Source: Crocodylus rhombifer
Lineage: Eukaryota; Chordata; Crocodylia; Crocodylidae
Assembly: GCA_038503035.1 (NCBI GenBank)
Contig: JAVSML010000944.1
Span: forward strand, 372,001 to 436,000
Length of the DNA stretch: 64,000 nt
Direction: 5' to 3'
In this document: positions 1-15,600 of the stretch, piece by piece
Position numbering within the stretch: position 1 is the first letter of the stretch
How the letters are laid out: each line of letters opens with the position of its first letter
The notes under the pieces: model-generated
Seen by the model: only the letters and a program-made list of their open reading frames with translations
Database searches by the model: none
What the model was told of the DNA's origin: nothing
Position numbers and translations under genes: made by a program

Positions 1-590
1 ATCCACAGGTGTTCAGCTATTCAGTAACATGAATGTATGTCCATTTGTAGGCGGCCCATGAAATGAGAACGCACAAAATATCATTACCTAGAAGAGAGCT
101 TTACAGAAGGAAAAACAAAATGCACCACTTTAAATCTAAAAGCATTGTTTGTTCCAGGACACAGAAGAGGTTACACTTGTAGTGTGTCAATAATATGCAT
201 GTCCAAGTGTGAGAAACAGAAAGGAAAAACATTATCAGCTGGATTCAGCAATGTTAAAAATGGGTAATATATTTGGTTACACAAACACCATTATCTGTGT
301 ATGCAAAATAGGTTTAAAATAAAAGTCTTAAAAAATACACTTAGCAGAACAATGTTTTCATAAAAGAACCACCCTTGTGCCCTGGTGGAATGGTTCCAAT
401 TTATACACTGGGTTTGTATTTGAGTTAAACATGCCACCCACATGTCCAACAAATGCAGTAGTCAAAGAGGTGGGGAGGAGGTGGAAATCACATGCTTGTC
501 CCACTGCAATGGTTAAGGAATAAAGAAAATACCTCCACAGCAAATTAAGCTGCCTTCCCAACTCACGAGCCCTTCATAAATTTCCCTTAC
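1..590 (-). other. TTC7A intron 6 (partial)
   Basis: AT-rich non-coding sequence downstream of the exon 6 donor in gene orientation. Nothing in it was recognised, and the short open frame at 358-561 has no family resemblance. Confidence 0.8.
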
Positions 591-669
591 CATTCTGAAG
601 CTCTGAGTAGCTTTCGTTTCCACAGTCCGTAAGACTTCTCGCAGATCCCGCATTCCTTTCACGATATTT
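591..669 (-). CDS. TTC7A: TTC7A coding exon 6 (last one in window)
   Basis: This 79-nt exon reads (G)[19 protein letters not shown] followed by ATQSFRM, then donor GTAAGG. It matches the human block [20 protein letters not shown]. The upstream intron is about 14 kb. Translation continues in exons outside the window. Confidence 0.95.
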
Positions 670-3600
670 CTAAGAGGAAGGCAAAACCAGCAGGATTAAA
701 ACAGACTATTTTTAAGATATGCAAATATTGTGCAAGAAATTGTGCAAGAAAAACCCTAACAAAAAGATAATTGCTCTAACGTTGAGTGAATGGCAAAGAA
801 GCAAGCTACTCGATGTTGGAAGGGCAATGACAAACTGAGTGAGGCACAATCAGTAGCATGTCTCACAGGAAGCCATCTGGAGGAGAAGATCACGTTCACA
901 TTTGAAGAACAGAGGGGACATTTGGAAGCTGTTCATAGATCACATTGATAAAGCAGATGCTGCTCCTTCAAAGTGCATGTATGTAACATACTCATTTGGA
1001 TTAAAACTGAGCGCGCGTGATGTTCATAGATGATGACTCCGGTTTGGTTGTGATTAAACATCTTATTATTGCAAATGTGGAAAGAATTAGGTAATATACC
1101 ATTATACTATAATTAGACTGGCATAGGACAATGATCCACTCCAGCTGTATCCTGGTATAACTCCTTGCATGAACACACTTTTTCCAAATTAAGAGCAGTT
1201 TTATTTGGGTTTATTTCAAACCAGACCTGTCTGGCTCCTCAGCAGTCAAGAAGAGCATATGCCCTGGACGCTGCACCAGCAGGGACTGCACACCCGACTT
1301 CATGCATATGCACCCAAAAGGATGCCAGTTTTAAAGCAGGGCTGTATAACATTCCAAAATGGCATAAACTACATTTGAAAGAATAGCAGCGTCCATGTAA
1401 GGACTGCACTTATAACAGCATCAGTAAAATTCACATCTGAACTTTGTTTATATATTTTCCCATATAAAATTCTAAATTTCCTAAAAGCTAAAAAAGAAAA
1501 GTGGAACTGGTCACGCACAGTAGGAGATTTTCTATAAATATCTAATTCAGTATCTTATTCAGGCCATCTTGCTTCCATTTGTGTTCAAGCCCCTTTAATG
1601 TTATATTGTGCAAACATTCTATCAAGGACATCTAATGGCAGAGGAGAGTTGGAGTGGGCTCTTCTAGCTGTGATGGTCCAAGAAACATGCTAGAAGCAAG
1701 GTATTTTTAGTGATATATTTTACTGGACCAACTGTACAGTTGGGAAGAGATGTTAGAAAAAAAGAAGCCACTATGGGCCTAAAGGGTTGTCTAAATACCA
1801 TTCCCAATGATCAGCTGGCCAAGAAGAAAGATCGGCAAGAAAACCCACACTTTGCTCCTTGTTTGATGGCAAAAACATAAGAAAAGGTAAAAATTTAACT
1901 ACTGAAGTGTACTGTTGAATATTAGTTGTAAATTGGCTCTCAGGAATATTCACACTGGACACTTCACCCTAAAAGTTGCATTCATCCAGTTGGAAATTGG
2001 AAAACACCATGCGACTTAAGGTCCAATCATAAGTAATTAACATATTCCAGAATTATAAATACAAATTCTCATAATTATCTATTCATGCACAATCTACAGG
2101 AAAATAATTATTCATACAAACAACCATGAATAAATACATGATAGAAAAAATAGCTCACAGTTCAGAAACAATTTGTAAAAATATCATAGTAAATAATTTG
2201 CTTAACATATAGCAAAAAAAGTGAAATATTTTAAGCAGAAAATATAATTTGTATGCATCAAGGACAGGAGGCTTGAAAAAGTTTCTATGTTGGACCTTAA
2301 GCCTGAAACAAAAACTTACAGAATTTGTGTAGTTGCCTACCTTGTTGCCTTCTATGATGAGAAAACTGGCTCTGTGGATGCAGGGAGAGCAGTGGATGTG
2401 ATGTACCTTGACTTCAGCAAGGTTTTTCATATTGTCTCCCTCAACATTCTCACAAGCAAGCTAAGGAAGTATGGGTTAGATTAATGGACTGGAAAGTGGA
2501 GAGAGAACTGGCTGTATCATCAGGTTCAAAAGGTAGTAATCAACGGTTCGATGTCTAGTATCAAGAGGAGTGCCCCAGGGGTTCATTTTGTTCAATATCT
2601 TCACCAATAATCTGAAAGATGTGACGGGGTGCACCCTCAGTAAATTTATCAATGACACCAAGCTTGGGGGAACAATAGATACACTGGAAGGTAGGGGTAG
2701 GATTCAGAGCAACCTCGACAAGTTGAAGGATTGGATCACAAGAATTTTTTATGAAGTTCAAAAAGGACAAATGCAAAGTCCTGCATTTAAGACGAAGCAA
2801 TCCAATAAACCGATACAGCCTGGGGAACGATTGCCTAAGCAGCAGCTCTGCAGAAAAGGACCTGAGGATTGCAGTGGACAATAAGTTGAATATGGGCCAA
2901 TAGTGTGCCCTTGGAGAGACTGAGGGAACTGGACTTAATTAGTCTGAAGAAGGGAAGAATGAGGGGGGATTTAATAAGAGCCTTCAGTTACCTGAAGGGT
3001 GGTTCCAAAGAGGATGGAGCTAGATGGTTCTCAGTGATAACAGAACAAGGAGCAACAGTCTCAAGTTGCAACAAGGGAAGTTTAGGTTAGATGTCAGGAA
3101 GAATTTTCTCACTAAGAGGGTAGTAAAACACTAGAACAGGTTACTCTGAGAGGCTGTATAAATTCCATCCTTTCAAGACCTGACTAAACAATACCTTGGC
3201 TAGGATGATATAGTTGGGGATGATCCTGCTTTCAGCAGGGGGTTGGACCAGATGACCTCCTAAGGTCCCTTCCAACCCTCATTTTCTTTGAGTCTATGAT
3301 CTTTTAACATGTGAGCAGTCCCACTGCAAGCTGCAGCACTGTTTATAAGGTTGGAGTATTTATTTCTATATAGTGGAAATCCAAACCAAAAAGTCAACTT
3401 CCTGATTACTCCTCTAAAGATACGTCTACGCTGCAACGTACAGCGCCACGCAGACTCCTGATTTAGTTCTGAATGAGTTGGCTTGGTTACCATAAGCAAT
3501 AAAGCCATGTTAGCATGGCACCCTGCCTGGGCTAATTTACTCTGCTTCCAGCCTACAGAACACTGCATTGTGCATTGCAGATATAGTCAATGTGATGCAA

Positions 3601-6600
3601 AAAAGCAAGCAAGGCAAGATGGCCCCTTAAAGACTAACTAGTTATGTGTCTCTCCTTTGAGTGACATCTAAGTGGTCATTTTCAATTGTCCTCAGGAATA
3701 GATGCTCAAAAAAGTTAAGGAGGGAAACACCCAGATCAAGGTGCCTACTGAGACTACTTGAATTTTAGTCTTTAAAGTGCCGCTCTGTCCTGCTTTCTGC
3801 CTGCCTTTAGATTAACATGGCTAATTACCCCTCTTCTCTGCAAAAATATCCAAGCCTCCTCTGCTGCCAGCAGGTCTGAAAGAATAGTTATATTGGGGAA
3901 TGTTTGTCCAGTATTTTCAAGTAAGTACTCATTTTTGTTACTATAAAAACTTTTGCTCTTAAGTGCCACTAATTTAAATTAAATAGGGTTGGAAAGAAGA
4001 TTAGTTATGTTTTGTTGTGCCAATAATACCACAGTTCATACATACTTATTGGCGACAAGGAACACACTAAAGAATACATGTGCAAAAAAACAGCTTGTGC
4101 TGACGAGAAATTGTTTTAGTCCCATTCTTTAAATAATAAAGCATGAAGACAGGGACTTTATTTTTTAACCCATAGAAAGACTTATCAAACTGAACAAAAG
4201 GATGAATAGAATTACTTGACACTTAATAACTTATATGGAGGTACCCATGAAGGGGCCAGATTTTCAAGAGAGCTCAGAACCCAGATATGGCCAGGAGTGC
4301 TTTGTGAAATCTAACCATTTCACCTAGGTGCCCGAAAAGGAGTTGGGAACTTTTGATAAAATAGCTCCAATTGTGGGAATAGGGCACCTGAAAAACCTGG
4401 CATATATTCTGTGCACCTCTATGACAACAGTAAGAATTCTGGATGAGTAGTGATATAGTTTGGCTTCTTTTTGTTTTCAAATTTGCATCAAATAATGCTA
4501 AGCCCCAGCATCAAAAAATGCAGCAAGCAAATTTCATTGCAGGTTTGCCTTTAGTTTCCAGTTCCAGAGTAGGAAAGCATCTGAGCACACACTGAACTTT
4601 AAGCATGCAGGTAGACCCACTGATGACACTTAGCCTATTCACATGCAAGAGAGGCGTATGGCATTTTCCCAAAGCAAAACCTAGAATTACTTACCAAAGA
4701 GACACACACATCAATAGTGTTATTTTTGACTGAAAACAAATAACAGAGATGCACATCAGAGATGAAGATTCCTTATGATCCCATAATATGGGCATTAACA
4801 AGATCGCTAGAGTTTAGCAAAAACAATGGCAGTATTTTACTCCAAAAGGTCCTTTACATAGCTGTATTAAATAATATTCTGAGGTACATTTGTGAACATT
4901 AAGAAAGAGGAGAGTGGGCAAATTAGGGGTGCCTTATGGTTTAACTCTGATGCCAGTGAAGCAGTCTTTAATAACACAACAGTCTAGCTATGTATTAAAA
5001 TGTATCATTCTAGTTTAGTGATAAAGCAACTGAACACATATGGTGCACTTCAAGCAAACAGAGCTCAAAGCACTTTATAAATATACTTGGAAAATATTTA
5101 AGCTCTCAATTATTTAGAAATGCACACTGAATACAAGGATTTGAAATGCAGATTCTCTACACTAGTAAAATAAGAGAATTTACAAGAGTTAAGACATAAT
5201 GAACTGAACTGGAATCTGGCCAAAATGTCTGTTCTACATTAACACCCATCCTGCAACAAAAATGCCATAAGAGATGTGATGACAGTAAGTTATCAGGATC
5301 TCATTGTTACCTTTTATTCACTAGCTGCCCATGACAGTCATCATCTCTAACAGATGGTAAAGTTCACCTTGAGATGAATGTATTACAGAAAGAGAGCTGG
5401 CACTGTCACCCCTCCCAATTATAGTTGTACCTGCTCATAGTGTGCAGCTGGTGCCTTTTGGAATTACATCTGGCTGCAGTATGAGACTACTGCTATGGCT
5501 TCAAAGTAACTTTCATCTTTGTTCCATTTCTGTCAAGTTTTCTCAAGTTTTGGCCCTCCCTGTCCTTTCTTGTTTACCAAACAGATTCCTAAAGCAAGAC
5601 TTCACACTCCGGTAAATGCAGATGCAAAGATATATAAGTGAATCATGGAAAGGCAGGGACAGTGGTTTTCATTAGTATCTTAGGGTGGGATTATCAAAAG
5701 CAAATTCTGTGGTTCTAACCCTGCTTTTATTCAAGTCAATAGTAAAACTCCCACCAAAACTCTGTGTACACTCTGGGGTTGATCACGTAGCTCCATTTCA
5801 CAGAACAAAGTCCTGAAACATTCAAAGGCCATACAAGGGGTTTGGTTCTCCAATTCCCAAATCACTTTAATTTTGAAAATCTCTGCTGAAACTGTTTTAG
5901 ATTAAATCCTTGTAAATTGAGCTCACAAGCCAAGATTTTCATTAGTTCTCCTGTCCAAAGAACTACACTTGTGATAAGATCACTTTTATTGCTGTGTTAT
6001 CTAAACCCATTCAGGACAGGCACTGGTGATAATCATGTCAGTGACCAGTCACCACTCAGAAGCTAACCAGGGGAGCTAAAGGCATGACAGAACAGTGGCA
6101 GAACTTCACAAAATCCAGAGCATAGACAAGGCCACACAGACTGCTTCCCTGGTGTAGTCAACTACCATGCTGTGACAGTGTGATTGTAAACTCTGTAACC
6201 AAGTTTCCTTCCAGCCATGTTTGAAAACAGTTTCCAATAAAAGTTAAACCCAATATTTTGGCATCTTCAGCTGGAAGGGGATGTGGAAATGTATGTGAAG
6301 CGCTTTAAATTATTTCCCCTCATAACTCCGTGATACAGGGAACTGTTACTATTCCCATTTTACAGAAGGGAAGTAGAGGTAGAGAAGATTAAGTAACCTG
6401 CCTAAGGATGCAGTAAAAGCAAGGACTGATCCCAGATCTTTTGAGTCGTAGTTTTAGACACTAGCCAGTTACTAAACACTAGTCTAAAAAAGGGCATAGG
6501 GGGCGCATCCAGACAAGTGAGGCCATGTGGTACGTGGTGCTGCAAACACGCCCACAGTGCCACATACTACATGGTCAGCTGTTCTCCACACTGCAAGTGT

Positions 6601-9600
6601 GCGTTGCCCGTGTATGCTCTGCTCCAGCTTTCTTTTTTTTGCGGGTTTTTTTGACTCCTGGATATCTAGGGGTTTAAAAAACCCACAAAAAAAAAAAAGG
6701 GAACAGAACACACACAGGCAGTGTGTGCAGCTGAGAAGTGGAGCCAGGCCACATGGAGCTGTGGTCCAGCTGCCAGTCAGCCTCCACCCAGCAGGATCAT
6801 GGCAGCTGCAGCCCCGGGAGGCCCCCAGGAAAGGCTGCTAGGGCCTGCACACTACTCGCCCCAGCGTCCCCTGCTGTGCCCAGGATAACTTGTCATGTGC
6901 CAAAGTGGCACAGGTGTTCCCTAGGGACAAGTAGTGCAAGGTGCACTGCTGATACTTGTCCCTGGGGAACCAAACGTCTGCACTTATCTGGACAAGGCCA
7001 GGGAGAGCAAAATTACCCTGAAAATCCCCAAGATGAAACAAGCATCATCATGCCCTATTCACACTATGAAACTCGTCAACTCCACACCACTTAAAAAAAA
7101 AAGCATGCAGGTAGATTTGGCTAGAGAGAAAAACTGAGATTTTGTGAGCTGCTTACAAAGATCCAGAAGCAAAATTTTCCATTACGTTCCATATTTAAAT
7201 GAGACTAGGTTTCCCTTCCCTAATCAGCAACAAGAAAAAGCCCTTCATTTTACATTCACATACAGGGAAACTTCATGAAAATACACTGTCTATCTTTGAA
7301 CTCTTACTAAAAGCAGCACGTGTTCAGTAAGAAAGCAATAGTATGAAGCTGATTAAATGTAGCCAACACTGAGCATGACTAAAAGTGCACGGCCCATATT
7401 AGGCAAACATGCTGATGGGAACACACACATGCTTAAGTGTGCATGGTCCTTAAAAAAAGGGCAGTTGTTCTCCCAGGAGGAAATGAGAACTATGCCTGGA
7501 GGTACTGCAATAACCAGGCACTTGGAGAGGCCGAAGCAAGCTCTGACACCCACCTCTAGTGCCAAAATGCTGATGGGAACCATTTTTTTTTGCCCTTAAA
7601 AATGAGGGGAGAGTAAATAGATATATAGTAGAGCTCATTAAGTGAAGTCCCCCTCAGTGCCAACTCTTTTTAAAGTCATGCTGAGCCACTATATTTTATA
7701 CATTCCAACTTCTTTAGTCTCACAGCTGAGTATGCCTTTCTTCTCATTTCCATAGATTCATGTTTCTCCACCAGCCCTGGGACCAAGAGGAGAACAAACA
7801 AGAGAACCTGACTTTGCAGCTAAGGCACATACCTGGAAGACGGGAGGCAGATTCTGGGCCTCCCCCCTCAGCTGTTTGTTTTTATACAGTCACTGGCTGA
7901 AAAATCAGCAGCAAGCCTAGTAGCAAAGATCTTAGCCACAAGGCTACAGAGAAAGACTCATTCTTGGTCATTCCCAGCCCTGTTCCTAGTTTCATAGATG
8001 CTAGGGTCAGAAGGGACCTCAACAGATCAAGTCCAACCCCCTGCCTGGGCAGGAAAGAGCGCTGGGGGCAGATGATCCCAGGCAGATGCCTATGCAGCCT
8101 TCTCTTAAAGACCACCGAGGTAGGGGAGAGCACTACCTCCCTTGGAAGCCCATTCCAAATTTTGGCCACCCTTACTGTGAAGAAGTTTTTCCTGATATCT
8201 AACCTAAATCTGCTGTCAGTTTGTGACCGTTGTTCCTTGTTACCCCAAGAGACGCCCTGGTGAACAGAGCATCTCTGATCCTTTGCTGCGTCCCTCTAAT
8301 GAATGTGTAGGCAGCCACAAGATCACCTCTCAGCCTTCTCTTGCGGAGGCTGAAGACGTTCGGGTCCCTCAGTCTCTCCTCATAGGGTATGGCCTGCCAG
8401 CCCTTAACTATATGAGTGGCCCTCCTCTGGATCCTCTGGGGGTTATCCACATCCTTCTTAAAGTACAGCACCCAAAACTGGATACAGTACTCCAACTGCG
8501 GTCTGACCAATGCCGCACAGAGGGGAAGTATCACCTCCTTGGATCTATTTGTCAGGCATCTGCTGATGCATGATAAAGTGCAGTTAGCTTTGTGATGATT
8601 TCGTCACACTGATGACTATGTTCATCTTGGAGTCCACTATGACTCCGAGATCCCTTTCTGCTTCTGTGCTGCTAAGAGGGTTGTTTCCCAGCCAGTAGGT
8701 GTGCTGGATATACGCACTAGGTGCAGCACTCTGCATTTGTCCTATTTGAACTGCATCCTATTGTGTTCTGCTCACTTTTCTAACCTGTCCAGGTCTGTCT
8801 GCAATTGTTCCCTACCCTCCGGAGTGTGCACTTCACCCCACAATTTAGCATCATCCACAAACTTGAACAGAGTACACTTCACACCCACAGCCAAGTTACT
8901 GATAAAGACATTGAAGTGTACAGGTCAATGGTGGGCTCAGAGCGATCAGGCAGAGGCCACTGGGAGGTGAGCTATGGGCTGGGGACGGGGAGCAAGCTAC
9001 AGCAAAGTTTGGGGTGGCCTCTCCCAGTGCTGCTACCCACCCCCTCCCCACCACCAGGACGAGCCCAGTGATGCCCCCAGCCCCAAACTGCAGCAGCAAC
9101 CCACTACATGCACAGAACCAGGGGGCACGTGCCCCCCCCCCCCATGCCTCTCCTGGGGATGCACACAGTGGCGGAAGCTACCCCCCCTCTCCATCCCATG
9201 CCCCTGAAGACAAGCTGCTCACAACTCTGTCCCACATCCTGCCCCGCCCTGACTGGGCAGCCCCAGCCCTAGCCCCACTCCCTCTCACCATGGGGTCTCA
9301 ATTTGCACCCTCCCATAGTCCCTTCCCTTCTCCCCTCTCCCCCACAGACTTATCAGCTGGACATTGCTCTTTAAGCTGCTGGACTCACAGCATGCATGCT
9401 GCATTTATCAGTGACATTATTGGCCACATCAGCCAAAAAAAGCTGACTGCTGATAATGTCAATTTTCATTTTATCACTGCACCTCTACCAATAACAGATG
9501 TCCTTAAGCAAATAAAAAATAAATACCGTTTTTACTCAAATATAAGATTATAAGACCACCTCCCAATAATTACATTCTGTATATGAAAAATGTATAAATG

Positions 9601-12600
9601 TTATAATTTTTCAGGTACAGAATCTACCTATTGGAGGTTTGCCTTGAATTTGTCCCTGTCCTACTGCTACAGCAGGGCCAAAAGGCCGAGGAGCAAACCA
9701 AGGGACTGCACACATTCAGTCCCTCATTACCACAAAATCATGTAGTCAAGCTTCTTGTATTTGGGGAAACTTGCAGGTAGGGTGAACTCTTCAAAGGGGG
9801 AAAGGTGGACACATACCCACCTCTCTCCCACCACTGGACCAGAGCAGTGGGCACATGTGGGCTCAGGGTTCCCTGTCCCACTGCCTTTCCCTTGCGAGCC
9901 TCGCACCAGCCGTGTGCGCTGACCACTCAGCAGCAGTAGGGGGCACTTCATGCTGCCAGAGGCATGCAGCCCAGCACCAGGACTTGAGGTTCCCATTGCA
10001 GGACTGTCCCACCCAATCAAGGACAGATGGTCACCCTGCTCACAGGGGTCAGCCTGCCCAGAGTGCAAGGGAAAATCACCTTTATGATCATGGTATCTCC
10101 CCTGCCAGGTAGGTTCCCATCAGTATGGTTGTTCCAGTGGTGGCTGCATTTAAATCACTTTTATAGTTGGTTTCTAATACTAAGCACATGATGCTTTTTG
10201 CAGCAGTTTAATGATAGACAATGCATTCAGTGAGGTTTCCTTCTTTGGGAATTTAAAAGATATGGGGCTTTTTTCTCCATGTTGACAAGGGGGCGGGCAA
10301 AACCTCCTCTAATAAATATTGTAATAAACACAGCAAATAATAATAAAAAAAAAGAAACAAAGCTTTTCAGGTCTGATACAAAGTGAGTGGTAAGCATGAC
10401 TAGAACAACTCAAGATGGCATGACTTGTCAAACTCATCCTTTCCTTCCTCCTCCCCTTTAGGTATGGATTCTAACACCTCAGTTCTGAAAAGATTTAACA
10501 TCACATGACACAACCCTGACTAACCCCATTGATTTCTACCTGTAAGCCCTCATTTGGCATTGAATTCCACATGTACAAACCCTTGAATTTTTCCTTAGGT
10601 AAAGCCAGAGGTGGATTTCACCCAAGATGATGCCTTTTATTATGGGATCCTGCAGATATACAAGCTCATTGTTCCGTTTAAGTACCTGTGAAACATCCGA
10701 GGTAACATTCACCCTGCCCTCACCAAGTCACAACTACTTCAAGTTAACTGCCATGTTAATTTCCCGAGTAAGCAGCTGTGCTGCTCCCAGGTTTTTGGCT
10801 CCAATCAATAGGAACCACTTCTACATGACTGCAGGGGCCAGCTCTGGGAAATCCTGATGCAGGATCAGGACCTTACAGCAGTGTTTCCCAACCAGTGTGC
10901 CGCAGCACAAAAGCGTGTTGTTAGAAATGAATAGGTGTGCCATGAAATTTTGCCATGGAAATAAGCTACAATAGGTATGAGGATGGGGAATGCCTTAACA
11001 GGTGTGCCATGGAAATTTTCTATTAATGTAAGTGTGCATTGGGCTGGAAAAGGTTGGGAAACACTGCCTTACAGTTAGTAAATTGCTTAGGGCAGACTGA
11101 TTTTCTCTCTCTCAAAGCACAGCTTGCATTTATGCTGCCAAGTAACAACATTCAGTGATGGTGATGATGATGCAGAGTTTTGTGCAGAAATCTCAGACTG
11201 ATTTCTTAGAAGCTGGGAGTAAATTTTGTTCTTAATCACTTCAAAAGCAGCAGCAATGCTGTCTAAATATTAGACAAAGCTCAACAATAAGACTTAAGCA
11301 ACCTGCATCTACTACTGTCTGAATAACAAGTCACCATTCATATTTTTTTGCTAAATTTGTGAGAAATTAGGTCCGACTTTTTCCTTCAAAGACACAGCTG
11401 AGGATTTATTTTAAATGCTGCATTCCTCTATGTATAAACAGATAGCATATTCACAAATCCAGCCACCATCTCAGACTCCCATATCAGGACACTGTCACTC
11501 CCCTAATTTCTTGAAAATGTGAACCCTAGTTCGTGTGCTGAGGAACATCCCCAGTGGGTAAGAGAAGGACTTAATATTTATTCAGTATCATACATGAGGA
11601 AACCTTCCTGGTAGTCTAGTGAAAAACTTAGATCGAGTTTGAGAGCGAGACAAAGCAGTTTCCTGTCCCTGGATATTTTTTCTTACATTTAAAGAATTAT
11701 ATTTTTATAAGATTTATCAGAAGGGTTTGTTTCTAGCAAAGTGTTTCCAAAAAAGAATCAAGGCAGGCAGACCAACCTTGCTCTCAGATTGCTACTTTAG
11801 AAGTTCTTAATCTTTTCCATACTGGGACTCCTTTTCCTATACTAGTTCTTCCCCCCATCCCTAGTTGCTCTCCCATCCAGCTAAAATCCGATTAGGAGCC
11901 ACCTCCTGTTCAGAAACTAACATTGCAGTCTGACCTCCACTCCTCCCCCCGGATCATAATAGAAGATAAGAATTGACTGGTGCCTCAGAAGGCGATATTT
12001 GAAAGCAGCCATTCCTTGGTAAAACCAAAACAGAAGCTAGTCGTATTATGATCTTAATCTGTATGCACACATTTCCATACAAAAATAAACAGATTTGCAC
12101 ACCAACATCTGCAGAACAGTCTGCTTCCCACACTGAGGCAGCACCTGCTTGGTTACACTTTGCATCTGCAGAATTTCAATGACGCTTTAAGAAACAATAC
12201 AAAGGAAGCCTTTTTTTTGGTGCAGAAGGGCAGACGACTGCAAAAGATTTGCCTTCAGCAGTACAGTATTTTAAGTAAATGAACATAAAGAGCATAGGGG
12301 CTTCCCACAGCTGCAGGATTTGTTGGTCTCTACAGCTGGCTCTTTATCGTCTGAAAGAGATGCTGGACTCACTTGTCAACAGGCCCTCTTTTCACTTTAT
12401 GTTACAAGAGAGACAGTGCCTGTGGCCATAATCTGGACAGTTGCCAGTGGGATCAAATAAAGGCAAGAGAACAATAGGTACATCCTTAGTTCATCTGTCT
12501 GACTAGACATCAGGCAGCTCTGCTCATTTGTGATTCCACAGCACAAGCAAGCCAGTGGGAAATGACATCATACCCAACTCAACTCTCATCAGCCTGCTTG

Positions 12601-15600
12601 GGCGTCTGTCTCTTTCAGCTGATTTCTTAGTCCCATACATAACAGCAACACACAGAATAAAATGATTTCTTCAAGGCATGCAACATGAGGTGGAGAAGTT
12701 TATTTTATATATAAAATGCATCCAAAGCCCCTCCTATCCTCACTTCAATTTATTCTAATAGTGCTTTACAAGTTCTGCATATGCCCTCTTGTGGCAGCAA
12801 CATGAAATTATGACTATTAGGTATGGCTGTGGGAACTATAGATTTTCCCCTCTTTGGCTTCATTCACTTTAATCCCAATTTAAAGAAAATAGTAAGGCCT
12901 TGTGTTTGTACTGCTGTGGTGTACACTTGGAGTCAGTTTATGGTTAGTATTAAACAACTCTTATCTAAAGGACAAATACAGCTGTGCTGCTAAAACAGCA
13001 ATTTAGCACAGAAACCATGTGGTATTTCACAAATCAATTTTGGCTTCAGAATATTTTTTTTCAAATGACACACACTATGAAAATTACCTAGGGAGGGAGC
13101 AACCAGGGCTAACAGTAATCCCCAAGACAACCCATTGGATTCACTGCACTGACAGATTATACTTAGACTGAATTTAAAATATATTAAAATAAAGGCTGAA
13201 TAATATGAATATAAGAGCTTTTTATTTAAGGGCACCCAGCTGATCTCAATACTATACGTTTTTGCAATGCAATCATTTAACAAGACCTCAGGCTTGGAAA
13301 AAAGAAGTTTCAAATGTTTACTTGAACAGGTTAATAACATCTGCATATCTGAAAATACAAAAATGCATCTCCCATCACCTTCTATCCAGATGATACTGCT
13401 AATTTCCTGTTACCTAGGTACATAACCATAGATGGCTTTAATTAGAAGGTGTGATATGACACAGTTAAACTGCTGTATGTAGGCAATCTTGTTTTAGTTT
13501 AAACTTGATTTATATCAGTTTAGCTTGCATTGATAAATTTACAGGGGAAGCTGAGTGAAGACAAGCACATAATTATAGTTAAACCTAAAAGAACAAAAAG
13601 TTCTATGAACATTCACAGATTCAGGGATTTATTTGAAATCACGCTTGTAAAGAGCAGGGCTGATAAAAAAATGCCATGAACTTCATATAAAGGATTTCAA
13701 GCTAAATGAAAATTGTGCATCATCTGGATTCTCCCTCTGTGTTTTATTTTTCCTCCTTATCCACTGGAAAAAGAAGAAATGTGGAAAAGAGAAAGGTCCC
13801 TAAATCTACTCCAGGTTTTTGATTAAGATGTAAAATTTCAACCAAAAAGAAAAATATTACACAAAATCTTTTTTTAAAAATGGTTTTCATCAAGAAAAAC
13901 CGAAACAAAACATATTTTGATGAAGAAAATACTTATCAGTCCTAGTACTTAGACCTGTGCAAACTTTAGCAGCTGATTCACTTGGGGAGAATAGAAATAT
14001 AGTCTTGTTAAGATGCGGGTCTGGAGGAGACCTTGATCTTAAACCTGCTTCTCACCTGATACAAGGTAAATGACAAACTTCCCAGGCTGCAATCTCTATC
14101 AGTAAAAGGCTGATGACACCTATGCCTTGCAGTACCCAGAAGGGGAACTGTAAACATATATCTATGCATTCAAGATCAGAAAGCATGACCAGATCCCCAG
14201 AAAAAAGAGGGGTTTATATAGGTAATGTATTTTTATTGCTATGGACATGGGTTCATCCAACTGTTTTCCTCAGCTGAAGTTAACGCTGGATTTGCAGCTA
14301 CCACAGTCATGCTTATCCTGTAGGAAAGCTCTTAGCTGTATATCTGTACTTCCTGGTTCACACAGATGAACTCCGCATTGCTACTGTCTCAGAATTATTC
14401 ACTGCAAGCTTTAAATGTCTGATTTAAAGCTCACTGACATCAACAAGAGTTTCCAGTGATTTCATTTTGCTGTAAAGGAGGTCCTACATTTGATTTTGCA
14501 ACAAGCACTCAACGTTGGCCTAATTCTTCTATATGCCTGTGTCCAGAGATCAGAAGTTTTGGTTCTTTCCTTTTTTATTTTGGTCTCAGTGTAAAGTATG
14601 GTGCCATGCTACCCTAAATAGAAGAACAGCAGCAAAATCAACACAGCCCAGAGTGGTTGCTATAATGCAGAGATAGGGAAAGCTGACATGGGTCATTCCA
14701 GTCAGCGAGTTACAGAAACTGCAGGGCAGCAGGCAGAGACATGTCAAAAGCTACTGTGCAGTAACATTCAGCATTAAATTGTTTGTATTAAATAGCTGCA
14801 TCTACCTACCCTTTCTTTAAGTGAGCCACATATGCACTCTGTAGAGCTGCTTCCAGGAAATAAGGGAGTTCAAAGTCAGAGAAAGTCATGCTGCTGCCTT
14901 TTATACCTCTTGAATGTGTGTTGTTCAAGGCCTGAGAAGAGGAGAGAGGAAAAAAAAAAGTTGTCTTGAATACAGAATAACTGTGCTAGCCTATTATCTG
15001 CTCACAAGTAAAAGAGAAAAGCTTTGAATCTCAGTAAATTCCAGATCTCTCTCATTTGATTTTCATATTGTCAGACAAATGCATCAGAAGTGGCTATTCA
15101 ACAGCCACTCAAGGTCAATGAGAAACAAGTTTTGAGGCAATTTTTTAACAGTGATTAATCGACATTTTGGAATGTCAATGCCCATCAATGTTGCACCTAC
15201 TCAGCTTAATGTAAAAGAAGAAAGTAAAGTAAATCCTGCAAAGCTGCAAAATTATTGTGCAAATCATGTACCCCAGACCTTGAAGGAAAACAATTCATGC
15301 ATAATAATAATAATAATAATTTTGTCCAGAATGATATAACCGAAGTCTACAAATGTTTAAAAGGAGCAAGCCCAACTGAGTGGAGCACTGGATCTTTCCC
15401 CACACCCTTCACTCAAAACTCCTCTTCATTTTGCCTTACCAGAAGCTGGCTTCTCTGGTGCAGACATCAAATATGATCTTTCGGGCAAGCAATCTACTCT
15501 TTCAGATTTCATGGGTTGCCTGAGGTGAGTCAGGTAGTCTTCTGGGGCTTTTTTTTTTTGGATCCAAAGCAGCTCCTGCACATACTAAAGTAACTAAGCC

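Noticed and set aside
9014..9553. 179-codon open frame on the plus strand
   Set aside because: Low-complexity Pro/Ser/Thr/His from a C-rich repeat; crosses into family D; no domain, and part of the composition recurs at 45.8 kb.
14805..14810. Alternative donor GTAGAT four bases inside the exon 5 donor
   Set aside because: Using it would shift the phase against exon 6; GTAGGT at 14809-14804 keeps the frame and the conserved LKKG junction.
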